64,000 nucleotides of DNA, taken from NCBI RefSeq assembly GCF_900182815.1, contig NZ_FXUA01000001.1:682001-746000 (forward strand), written 5' to 3'. Numbering within the stretch: the first letter of the stretch is position 1; each line of letters starts with the position of its first letter. The stretch is from Algoriphagus winogradskyi (GTDB lineage: Bacteria; Bacteroidota; Bacteroidia; Cytophagales; Cyclobacteriaceae). The notes under the pieces are model-generated. The model searched no databases, was not told the DNA's origin, and saw only the letters and a list, made by a program, of their open reading frames with translations. Positions 27,781-35,975 of the stretch are shown here, piece after piece. The translations under genes were made by a program, and so were the position numbers.

Positions 27781-28527
27781 CTATTTTATCGGTGAAAAAG
27801 GAAGGGTTTTATAGAAAATAGCATCTACTTTCTCTACAATCTTCCCGTCAGCTTCAGATAGCTCCTTTGCCTTTACCCAAGCTGGGTCTTTGGCAAAGTT
27901 TTGAAAATTAGCTTCAAAAGATGCTTGATTTTTGTCACCCAATAAATAAACCAATTTAGGTTGACTGCCATCATTTTCAACTGTTACCCAATAGGGATAG
28001 TTTTTCAACCCTTGCTTCGCAAACAATTCCTGAGTGTGGTCTTTAAATCTTGTTAGTAGATTATCAAGCCTTCCATCAAAACAAGTATAGGTTCTCATCT
28101 GAAAAATCCCACTAGCCTGAGGGAGTGGGAAATCATTCAATCCTGGAGCAAGTTTCATGAATGTTTGATCCACACTTTTTACCAATGCTCCGTTTACCCT
28201 TGATTCCTCAAACACTTTTTGCCACACTGGATCATTCATAAATTTACCCCACATCACATCTCTTGACTTCTCATCCGGATAGCCAAGAATGTAGGTCAGT
28301 GAATTATCCTCATTATCAATTGGTAGAAAATAGATGATATTTTCCATCCCACTTTTCTCGAAAAGCGAAAGTGTATGCTCTTGAAAACGCTTGATCAAAT
28401 CAGGAAGCTTTCCTTCATGGGCATAATACTTTCTTATCTCGAAATAAGTCGAAGTGTCACTCAACTTCTGTGCATAGCCTGCGAAGGCAAAAAGCATTGC
28501 AATCATACTGAAGATAATTTTTTTCAT
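27781..28527 (-). CDS. Secreted NIPSNAP-family protein, two domains
   Basis: 248 residues with a signal peptide (MKKIIFSMIAMLFAFAGYAQ). Two NIPSNAP ferredoxin-like domains follow. The first (about 25-135) has YFEIRKYYAHEGKLPDLIKR, and the second (about 140-245) has FQMRTYTCFDGRLDNLLTRF. Each carries a short TYILGYPDE- or LVYLLGDKNQ-like strand. The family is widespread and its bacterial role is not known. Export to the periplasm and duplication of the domain are what the sequence shows. It may be co-transcribed with the TMEM220 gene upstream (80-bp gap). Confidence 0.85.
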   Translation of the reverse strand: MKKIIFSMIAMLFAFAGYAQKLSDTSTYFEIRKYYAHEGKLPDLIKRFQEHTLSLFEKSGMENIIYFLPIDNEDNSLTYILGYPDEKSRDVMWGKFMNDPVWQKVFEESRVNGALVKSVDQTFMKLAPGLNDFPLPQASGIFQMRTYTCFDGRLDNLLTRFKDHTQELFAKQGLKNYPYWVTVENDGSQPKLVYLLGDKNQASFEANFQNFAKDPAWVKAKELSEADGKIVEKVDAIFYKTLPFSPIK

Positions 28528-28606
28528 GAGTTATGATTTTGAGAATAAAAACGGCGGATTGGCTGACTTATTCAAATGAAAATTAAGCTATTGAAGAAGA
28601 TAAAGC

Positions 28607-28969
28607 CTATTTCCTCCAAGACTTCCAGATTGCTGGAAACAACGCAACTAGAATAATTAATAAACCGAAAGTCTCTCTTGATTCTTCCATTGACTGAGTT
28701 TTCATACTTAGGTTATGTTGCTCCACTTCTTCGGAAATCCAACCTCCCACATCGCCTTGCCAATAATAAATAGCGCCAATAACACACGCTATTGCAAGAA
28801 TTGTCAACGGAATTTTAGGGAAAATTCCCCGCACCCCCAACAAACAAAATATAATCGCTACTCCATAAATACTCACCCAAATCTCAGGATCAGGGTCGTT
28901 GAACTGCCAATAAGCAAAGAGTGAGAAAATAACAATCCAGATAGCAAAATAGATTTTGTTAAACTTCAT
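28607..28969 (-). CDS. TMEM220-family membrane protein
   Basis: 120 residues with four membrane helices (about 5-22, 30-46, 53-70 and 99-115). The motif YWQFNDPDPEIWVSIYG after the first helix is the hallmark of the TMEM220 family. Function is not known in bacteria or eukaryotes. It is divergent from the MscS gene at 29092. Confidence 0.85.
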   Translation of the reverse strand: MKFNKIYFAIWIVIFSLFAYWQFNDPDPEIWVSIYGVAIIFCLLGVRGIFPKIPLTILAIACVIGAIYYWQGDVGGWISEEVEQHNLSMKTQSMEESRETFGLLIILVALFPAIWKSWRK

Positions 28970-29055
28970 AATATTTCAAGGGTTGGTTCATAACTACAGA
29001 AAGCAAAGAATTTTATTTAAATTGAAATGCTAACAATTGCCCAAATTACCGCTCT

Positions 29056-29063
29056 TAATTTTG
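29056..29063 (+). promoter_or_regulatory. TAnnTTTG -7 box for the MscS gene
   Basis: TAATTTTG matches the Bacteroidota -7 consensus exactly and lies 28 bp before the ATG at 29092. No good -33 TTTG was found at the expected distance. Confidence 0.45.
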
Positions 29064-29091
29064 GCAAACAAGGCATTATTTAAAGCTATTT

Positions 29092-30750
29092 ATGACGTTC
29101 AATTTCATTTTAACTAGAGGAATTAAATTAATACTATTTTTCTACCTCATGTATTTTAGTTTTTGTTTTGCTGTCAATGCAGCTCAAGAAACTAGTCCGA
29201 CTACTGCTCCCGAAATAAGTGCAGATACTACTGTAAAAGTGGAAAAAAGCCCGGTTGTCTTTTTTAGTGACACCCTCTATTTCATTTCTGCCAAGCTAGG
29301 TCCCTACTCTGCTGCTGAGCGAGCGCTCAACCAAAGTAAAAGGCTGGAAGCACTTATTGAAAATGATGAATTTGACACCTTATTACTCTCCACTTCTGAA
29401 GACGTGGTAGCGGTCGAAATACTGCATGGTGAACAAGTCATTGGAAGTATTACCCAAGCAGATGCGGACCTGTCCAACAAAAGTAAGTCTGAGCTAGCTG
29501 AAGACTATATTGCAGCTATAAAAATCAGTTTTGCAACGCATAATGACCAGCAAAGTCTAATTACAAATCTCACGAGAACAGGGCTTTTAATCGGGATTTT
29601 CTTAGTTCTTATAATCCTTGTCAAATTCATCAATAAGGGATTCAATAAGCTAATCGATTACATCTTACGCAAATGGCATAAATATTTTAAAGGCATAAAA
29701 ATCAAAGACATAGAAATCCTTTCTGGAGAAAGGCAAGAGAAGTTGTTTTTCTTGGGTATGCGAGTGGTGAAGCTCATCCTTATCATCTTGCTATTATACC
29801 TTTCCCTGCCTATCATTTTCAGCATTTTTCCTGCGACAAAGGGGCTGGCTACTACCCTACTTTATTATATCACCTCACCAGTGAAATTAATTTTGTTAGG
29901 TTTTATAGGTTTCATTCCAGAATTATTCATGATTCTCGTCGTGATTTTTATCACGTACTACATCACCAAAGGAATCAATTTTATCTCCTTAGAAGTTGAG
30001 AGAGAAACGCTATCAATCCCTGGATTCTACCCTGAGTGGGCAAAGCCGACATTTAATTTATTTAAGATTATTGTCATGGCTTTTGCCTTCATCGTCATCT
30101 TTAATTATTTACCTTTTTCTGATTCTCCTGCTTTCCAAGGAGTTAGTGTATTCCTGGGTTTATTGATTTCTCTGGGATCTTCATCAGCTATCAGCAATAT
30201 CATAGCAGGCTTAGTGATCATATACATGAGGGCTTTTAAGCTTGGGGATCGTGTAAAAATCGGAGATACTACAGGTGATGTGATTGAAAAAACTATGCTG
30301 GTTACCAGACTACGTACGATTAAAAATGAAGAGGTCACTATTCCAAATGCCTCGATTTTAGCAGGAAAAACCATCAACTACTCTGTGGAGTCTAATGGAC
30401 CAGGTCTGATTCTGCACTCTACTGTAACAATTGGATATGATGTTCCATGGCGCAAAGTGCATGAATTACTTATTTCAGCAGCAATGAAAACAGACATGAT
30501 CCTAAAGGCCCCATCTCCCTTCGTTTTGCAAACTAGCCTAGACGATTTCTATGTGAGTTATCAAATCAATGCCTATACCACTACTCCGCAAAAAGCGGCA
30601 GTGATCTATTCTGAACTGCACTCATTTATTCAGGATGCGTTTAGTGAAGCGGGTGTAGAAATTATGTCTCCCCATTATCGTGCTTCACGGGAAGGCAACG
30701 AACTCACAATTCCTCCAATCTATATTCCTGAAGAAAAAAATTCTAACTAG
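29092..30750 (+). CDS. MscS-family mechanosensitive ion channel
   Basis: 552 residues. An N-terminal signal peptide (cut near AVNAAQ) is followed by a periplasmic part of about 130 residues. About five or six membrane helices come next, then the MscS core. The pore-lining helix is seen in VSVFLGLLISLGSSSAISNI, followed by the beta-domain with FKLGDRVKIGDTTGDVIE and VTIPNASILAGKTINYS. It should open under membrane tension on hypo-osmotic shock and release solutes from the inner membrane. It is longer than E. coli MscS (286 residues) because of the periplasmic part and extra helices. It stands alone with its own promoter. Confidence 0.9.
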   Translation: MTFNFILTRGIKLILFFYLMYFSFCFAVNAAQETSPTTAPEISADTTVKVEKSPVVFFSDTLYFISAKLGPYSAAERALNQSKRLEALIENDEFDTLLLSTSEDVVAVEILHGEQVIGSITQADADLSNKSKSELAEDYIAAIKISFATHNDQQSLITNLTRTGLLIGIFLVLIILVKFINKGFNKLIDYILRKWHKYFKGIKIKDIEILSGERQEKLFFLGMRVVKLILIILLLYLSLPIIFSIFPATKGLATTLLYYITSPVKLILLGFIGFIPELFMILVVIFITYYITKGINFISLEVERETLSIPGFYPEWAKPTFNLFKIIVMAFAFIVIFNYLPFSDSPAFQGVSVFLGLLISLGSSSAISNIIAGLVIIYMRAFKLGDRVKIGDTTGDVIEKTMLVTRLRTIKNEEVTIPNASILAGKTINYSVESNGPGLILHSTVTIGYDVPWRKVHELLISAAMKTDMILKAPSPFVLQTSLDDFYVSYQINAYTTTPQKAAVIYSELHSFIQDAFSEAGVEIMSPHYRASREGNELTIPPIYIPEEKNSN

Positions 30751-30763
30751 GACATACATATGT

Positions 30764-30802
30764 AAAACAAAAAGGGAAACCCTCTTGCGAACGCTTCCCT
30801 TT
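30764..30802 (-). terminator. Hairpin terminator after the MscS gene, stronger on the minus strand
   Basis: AAAGGGAA (30771-30778) pairs with TTCCCTTT (30795-30802) across a 16-nt loop. On the minus strand the stem is followed by a TTTTTGTTTT tract, so it terminates best in that direction. On the plus strand it could still act weakly for the MscS gene. Confidence 0.6.
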
Positions 30803-30989
30803 CTCCTACTCTAACCATAGTTAGCGTTAAGAGCCAAGCTACTGTTAAAAGACTTGTCATCCAGTTGCCCAGATTAATAATAATGATTTCTATGCTCAGT
30901 CTTCTACACCTTTCGGTTTCGAAAATTTCAATAAACACTTTTGTGGTAAACCATCTCAGACAAAATCCCGGAGGACATTGACCTTTCAT
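30765..30989 (-). ncRNA. Candidate small transcript or small ORF with intrinsic terminator
   Basis: The 481-bp gap at 30751-31231 has no clear gene. On the minus strand an 80-codon frame opens at 30989 with MKGQCPPGFCLRWFTTK. It runs straight into a hairpin-plus-T terminator at 30802-30764. A CAAATTTG box sits directly before the ATG, so any transcript would be nearly leaderless. The frame has no known domain and its codon use is not convincing. A small RNA or leader peptide is equally possible. The transcript ends and the coding potential are guesses. Confidence 0.3.
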
Positions 30990-31231
30990 GCAAATTTGAG
31001 AGCTTTCAATCCTTATCCGAGATCGTATTCCCGGTCTTTTTATCTCTTACTTGGTTTAATAAATATCTCCTTAAATTCGCCCAAAGACAACTTTTAGGCT
31101 AGTTAGTTTCCCACCATCTTTCCACCAAATTATATTCTAAACAAACACACATATCAACCTTAATTAGATGGTTATCAACTTTTTAATCACATCAATTAGA
31201 GATATATCATATATCTGCCAATAACTTGTTC

Positions 31232-32251
31232 TTATTTCATCTTAATTCTCATGAGAAACGCATCGGCAGTCATGTACAAATAATTCTCATCACTGTCAAA
31301 AGCACAATTTGCAGTGCCTTGCCCTGTCTTGATAGTACCTAAATGCTTCCCCTCAGGACTGATTACTAAAATACCTCCTGGACCTGAGGCAAACAAAGTC
31401 CCCGAACTGTGCACGGCCAGACCATCCGGTAATCCCGGATTCTCACTACCAATAAGCACTGTAGCATCCAGCAATATATTTCCTCCTAGGATATCTCCAT
31501 TTTCACCCAAATCAAAAGCATAATACCTTGCTTTTTCGGGATCAGATTGCGCGATGTATAAGGTGCTCTCGTCAGGACTTAACCCAATCCCATTTGGCCT
31601 ACTCAACGTATCCAAAAGCAGGTTTAAACTCCCATCAGGATCTAATCTATACACCCCTTGAAAATCCAATTCCTTAGTATTCCATGGGTCCAAACCATAA
31701 GGAGGATCATTGAAAAACAGCTGTCCAGATTTGTTAAATACTAAGTCATTTGGACTATTGAACTTTTTCCCTTCATAAGTAGAAGCAAGCGCTATAAAAT
31801 CAGGTTTTGGATCAGAAAGAGAAGTATTCATTCTTGCTACCCTTCGTTCTCCGTGCTGGCAGATTATCAATTGTCCGGATGCATTCAATGCCAAACCATT
31901 GGATCCTGGTTCTTTCTTATTGGTCTCTGTTCCCAAATATCCAGAAGGCTCCAGAAATAAGCTTAAGCTATCCTTCTCAGTCCACTTCCAGATTTTATTG
32001 GTTGGCACATCTGAGAAGATTAATGCGTTTTGATCTTCCAACCATAGTGGTCCTTCTGACCATTCAAAGCCAGAAGCTATCACCTCTATCTTAGCATCCT
32101 CAGGCAAGAAAATATTCAAATCCGGGTCCAATCGTTCGATAGAACCAACAGATTGAAATTCGAAATCTTCATCTTCAATGTTAGATGATGTATTTGGATT
32201 AGCACATGCCGATAGTAGAATTAGTAATAAAAAGAGTTTTGAGTTTTTCAT
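31232..32251 (-). CDS. SMP-30/gluconolactonase-like beta-propeller lipoprotein
   Basis: 339 residues with a lipoprotein signal (MKNSKLFLLLILLSAC, Cys16). The six-bladed propeller shows SMP-30/LRE motifs: FEWSEGPLWLEDQNALIFSD with the metal-binding Glu, KFNSPNDLVFNKSGQLFFND, DTLSRPNGIGLSPDESTLYI and LPDGLAVHSSG. Family members hydrolyse sugar lactones or related esters with a divalent metal. In this place, after a rhamnose isomerase and a sulfatase on the same strand, a lactone step in deoxy-sugar breakdown is possible but not shown. Substrate unknown. Confidence 0.85.
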   Translation of the reverse strand: MKNSKLFLLLILLSACANPNTSSNIEDEDFEFQSVGSIERLDPDLNIFLPEDAKIEVIASGFEWSEGPLWLEDQNALIFSDVPTNKIWKWTEKDSLSLFLEPSGYLGTETNKKEPGSNGLALNASGQLIICQHGERRVARMNTSLSDPKPDFIALASTYEGKKFNSPNDLVFNKSGQLFFNDPPYGLDPWNTKELDFQGVYRLDPDGSLNLLLDTLSRPNGIGLSPDESTLYIAQSDPEKARYYAFDLGENGDILGGNILLDATVLIGSENPGLPDGLAVHSSGTLFASGPGGILVISPEGKHLGTIKTGQGTANCAFDSDENYLYMTADAFLMRIKMK

Positions 32252-32423
32252 TTGGTTTTAGGTAGGGTTACTTGCTAATAATGAGTTAATTAATCGGAAA
32301 AAAAGTATCAAAACATTTAAATATCATCAAAATGATGCTTCCTAAAATAACCTATCCTTTGGGATTTTAAGGAGTAGGCAAAAAAGTGAAGATAAATCTT
32401 AGCCTTTTCCTCATGAAACCAAT

Positions 32424-33908
32424 TTATTTTGCAGCCTGCCGTTCGGAAGGTAGTAAACTGAAAATAGGATTTTCTGTATGTGATGAATTCATCAAAGCTT
32501 CCATCTCCTTAACTTTTTCGGGATTTTCTGCAGCAATATTATTTTTCTCTCCCAGGTCTACGCTTAAATCATATAATTCAATCTTTGGCCTGTCGCTACC
32601 AAAAACCTGAAGCTTCACAGCCTTCCACTTGCCCTGCCTTACCGCCTGCTTACCACCTTGCTCATGAAATTCCCAATATAAATACTCATGTTCTTTCTGA
32701 TCTTTTTGCTCCAACATAGAAGGTAAAAAAGAAATCCCGTCTATGTTAGTTGGAATTTCAGCACCAGCTACATCAGCAAATGTTGGTAGCAAATCCCAAA
32801 ATGCTGATATGTGGTCACTTTTCGAACCCGCTTTGATCTTACCTGGCCACCAGGCAATCATCGGCGTACGGACTCCACCTTCATATAAGTCACGCTTATG
32901 TCCTCTGAAGGGTCCGTTGCTATCGAAAAAGTCTGGATCAGCCCCTCCTTCCTGGTGCGCACCATTATCAGAAGCAAAGATAATTAATGTGTTTTCGGCA
33001 ATTCCTAGTTCATCCAACTTAGCCAGCACCTCTCCAACGTAAACATCCATTCGTTCTACCATAGCTGCAAATGCAGCATGTGGCGTAGGATGGGATTGGT
33101 AAGCAGTGATGTTGATGTCAGGACCATATTCTGTACCCTTTCCAGCTGGATGGGGTTTTTCATCACCAAATTTTGCTTTGTATTTCTCGATAATTTCATC
33201 ATCCGGAGCAGCTAATTCAGCATGTGGCATAACGATAGGCATAAACAAGAAGAAAGGATTATCCTTGTTGTTTTCCAAAAATGTAATCGTCTCTTTCTGA
33301 ATCACATCTGGTGCATATACCGTCTTATCGACCCAGCCATTTCCCTCCAAAACAATTTTGTCGCTATTATGCCATAAGTGCGCAGGATAATATCTATGAG
33401 CATATCTCTGACAATTATATCCGTAAAACTCCTCAAAACCTTGCTGATTTGGATCCCCAGTGGTTCCTACAAAGCCTAGCCCCCATTTCCCAAAAGCTCC
33501 TGTTTTGTAACCAGCATTTTCCAGCACTTTAGCGACGGTGGGAATAGAATCAGGCATAGGATATTGCCCCTCCGGCTGTACTTCACGATTGCCACGAATA
33601 GGCGTATGCCCCGTATGTAATCCTGTCAAAAAAGAGGATCTGGAAGGAGCACAAACAGTTGCTCCGGAATAATGATTAGTAAAAAACATGCCCTCCTTAG
33701 CCAGACGATCAATATTTGGAGTTTCTATGTATTCTTGACCAAGAAAACCCAGATCTCCATAACCTAAGTCATCTGCGAGGATAAAAATTATATTAGTCTT
33801 TTTTTCTACTTCAGCTATTGCGTTCTCCTTTTTCGAATCACAACTAGTAAAGCCTAGAAATGCAAAAGTAACCAGTAAGGATAGGGGTAAATATTTTCGT
33901 ATTAACAT
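32424..33908 (-). CDS. Sulfatase (formylglycine-dependent, arylsulfatase family) lipoprotein
   Basis: 494 residues from the ATG at 33908. A TTG at 33923 is a worse start. The lipobox LGFTSC gives lipid Cys23. The catalytic Cys86 lies in GATVCAPSRSSFLTG, the CxPSR motif that a formylglycine-generating enzyme converts to the active aldehyde. IIFILADDLGYGDLG supplies the first metal Asp pair, and IIFASDNGAHQEGG the later metal Asp/Asn. It removes sulfate esters, most likely from a glycan, in the periplasm or at the surface. It follows the rhamnose isomerase gene by 28 bp, so a sulfated rhamnose-containing glycan is a fair guess. Confidence 0.93.
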   Translation of the reverse strand: MLIRKYLPLSLLVTFAFLGFTSCDSKKENAIAEVEKKTNIIFILADDLGYGDLGFLGQEYIETPNIDRLAKEGMFFTNHYSGATVCAPSRSSFLTGLHTGHTPIRGNREVQPEGQYPMPDSIPTVAKVLENAGYKTGAFGKWGLGFVGTTGDPNQQGFEEFYGYNCQRYAHRYYPAHLWHNSDKIVLEGNGWVDKTVYAPDVIQKETITFLENNKDNPFFLFMPIVMPHAELAAPDDEIIEKYKAKFGDEKPHPAGKGTEYGPDINITAYQSHPTPHAAFAAMVERMDVYVGEVLAKLDELGIAENTLIIFASDNGAHQEGGADPDFFDSNGPFRGHKRDLYEGGVRTPMIAWWPGKIKAGSKSDHISAFWDLLPTFADVAGAEIPTNIDGISFLPSMLEQKDQKEHEYLYWEFHEQGGKQAVRQGKWKAVKLQVFGSDRPKIELYDLSVDLGEKNNIAAENPEKVKEMEALMNSSHTENPIFSLLPSERQAAK

Positions 33909-33936
33909 GTCCCAAGATAACAAGAAATGTAGCGGC

Positions 33937-35211
33937 TTAAAATAAGTAGCTGTATGATTTTGCTCCGCGTTCCTGCACCAATTTATTGCGAATCATCAGG
34001 ATTCTATACGCTTCTAAAGGCTCAGCAACTCCCCCAGACCGAAGTCTCGCCTCGCAAACCAAGGGCCTCACATCAGTCAAGTACGCCATTTGCAAAATCT
34101 CCTGAGCTTCTGAACCCTGCCCCTCTTTCTGAAACTCATTAAGCTTTTCCCGGTCCACCAGCAGCGCTTTTGCATAGGCAATTGTAATAGCTTCCAACGC
34201 TTGAATCAAATCGACCAAGGGATCTTGAGTATTATAGCTGGCATCTATCATCCAGGAAATACTTTCCCAAGCCTGTGCTCCATCCAGGTCTCCACTTATT
34301 AATTCAGTAAAAATCAAAAAAAGCTGATACGGCTTGATACTACTAGGATTCATATCATCCTCTCCATACTTACTATCATTGAAATGAAATCCTCCAAGGA
34401 GGTTTTGATACATTAGCGTAGCTACAATTTGTTCAATATTAGTTTTTGGAAGATGGTAGCCTAGATCCACCAGCGCTTTGGCCCTTGATCCTAATCGTTT
34501 GGCCAGCATACAGGAAGTCCCCCAGTCAGGGACCACGGTATGGTAGCAATTTGGCTCATAGGGCTTGTACTCTAGCATCAGATCCCAGTCTGAAGGCATG
34601 ATTTCATATATTTCACGGAGAGACTCTTCAGTCCAAGCTAGAGTATTTCTGAAATTCGACTGACCTGGAAAATTACTTCCATCAGCCATCCAAACGGTCA
34701 ACCCTTTGCTTCCCAGCTTTTTGCCAATGCTAATTACCTCTTCGTTGTGAGCAATAGCTTCTTGCCGGATTGTTTTGTCAGGATTCCCTAAAGAACCTAA
34801 AGCGGCATATTTCTGCTTGTTTTCATCCTGAGAACTTGTACTATTCATGGAATCAAATACCAAATCCAGATCAACAGCCAATTCTTTGGACTCCTGGTAA
34901 TCCTCAGGCGTATCCCATGGTATATAAACAGATATTGAATTCGTTTTTCTAGTCAACTGCTGCAATAAGCCTACATCTTCCAACTTTTCATTTAAGTTTC
35001 GAGGCTCCCCTCCTGTTCTATGCATTTTTGCTCCTGCTCTACCGTTTCCCAACGCTGCACTTGGAATGGCTATTTGAAACTTTTGAATCTTCAGGATAAT
35101 ATCGTCAAAATCTAAGCGCTGATTTGAGAGTCGATCTCTCAATAAATCAACTGATCTGTAATGAAAATTAGTGGTAGAAAAAGATGCTATTTGGTCTTCA
35201 GTTATTTTCAT
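33937..35211 (-). CDS. rhaI: L-rhamnose isomerase (Pseudomonas stutzeri/RhaI type)
   Basis: 424 residues forming a metal-dependent TIM barrel. Key segments are IPSAALGNGRAGAKMHRTGGEPR, VYIPWDTPEDY, LTVWMADGSNFPGQSNFRNTL, LMLEYKPYEPNCYHTVVPDWG with the metal Glu, KALVDLGYHLPKTNIEQIVA and GGFHFNDSKYGEDDMN. These match the short RhaI family rather than E. coli RhaA. It converts L-rhamnose to L-rhamnulose in the cytosol. It faces the aldolase/dehydrogenase gene across a 764-bp divergent region and is followed closely by a sulfatase, so both arms likely respond to the same signal. Confidence 0.9.
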   Translation of the reverse strand: MKITEDQIASFSTTNFHYRSVDLLRDRLSNQRLDFDDIILKIQKFQIAIPSAALGNGRAGAKMHRTGGEPRNLNEKLEDVGLLQQLTRKTNSISVYIPWDTPEDYQESKELAVDLDLVFDSMNSTSSQDENKQKYAALGSLGNPDKTIRQEAIAHNEEVISIGKKLGSKGLTVWMADGSNFPGQSNFRNTLAWTEESLREIYEIMPSDWDLMLEYKPYEPNCYHTVVPDWGTSCMLAKRLGSRAKALVDLGYHLPKTNIEQIVATLMYQNLLGGFHFNDSKYGEDDMNPSSIKPYQLFLIFTELISGDLDGAQAWESISWMIDASYNTQDPLVDLIQALEAITIAYAKALLVDREKLNEFQKEGQGSEAQEILQMAYLTDVRPLVCEARLRSGGVAEPLEAYRILMIRNKLVQERGAKSYSYLF

Positions 35212-35975
35212 AAATAGGTGGCAGTGTAACTTTTTTACTCATTTTGTTCATGAAAAGGCCAAAAATCAAGAAGAGAGGCCTTTCTTCGACTTGTACAATC
35301 AGATTAAGATATAAGGTTATTTCACATTCAATTTTTTGCTTTAACGTGTGAGAAAAGCTGTTTTCTCCTTCCGGCCCAACTGTTACTTTGGTAGGTAAAA
35401 CACCCAAAACGAGTACGAATCAGCTTTTATAACAGATTTAAGAACTTGCTATTAGTGTATTCCCAACTCAGGTTTTTTGGGGAAAAATCATTGATATCTA
35501 TTCCTATCCCAGTAAGCTGTTGGAATTTGTCCTAGTGATGAAGTATCAAATTGGTCGCCAAAAAAAAGTCCACAAAATCATTTAACTCCATAAAAAATAT
35601 AGAAGTCTACCCCCTGAAATAAAATGAATTTCGCATTCTGCGTACACTCTTCCCCTATGATCTCTATAGATTTTGGATTATACTTTTTAAATTTCAGGTA
35701 TAAAAAATATCCATATAGAGAACCAAAATTTTAGAAACAAACAGAAGGACGAGAACACCAAATACTACGGCAACCCTGAAATCCGTTTAATTAAAATTAA
35801 ATTTCGAATAGTTGGGATATTTACAACAATAATATCATCGCATGATCTTTAGCGAAATATTGTAACAACCACAGGCCAAATAATTAGTGTTAATCTTTAG
35901 GTATTCAAGACAGCACAGGATACCTGAAGTAATCTTTTCGCCCATATTCACTATCAGAACAATCTGCTAAACGCA
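35212..35975. other. Long divergent intergenic region of the rhamnose locus
   Basis: This 764-bp AT-rich stretch separates rhaI (minus) from the aldolase gene (plus). No gene is supported inside it. It must carry both promoters and probably the operator of the GntR regulator. The clearest dyad is at 35350-35367. A weaker inverted repeat GGTATT...GATACC lies at about 35898-35923. No exact TAnnTTTG box was found near either start. Confidence 0.6.
35350..35367. promoter_or_regulatory. 18-bp palindrome upstream of rhaI
   Basis: GAGAAAA-GCTG-TTTTCTC is a perfect dyad with 7-bp arms and a 4-bp centre, 139-156 bp upstream of the rhaI start. It could be an operator for the locus regulator. It lacks a long T run, so a terminator is less likely. 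Confidence 0.3.
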
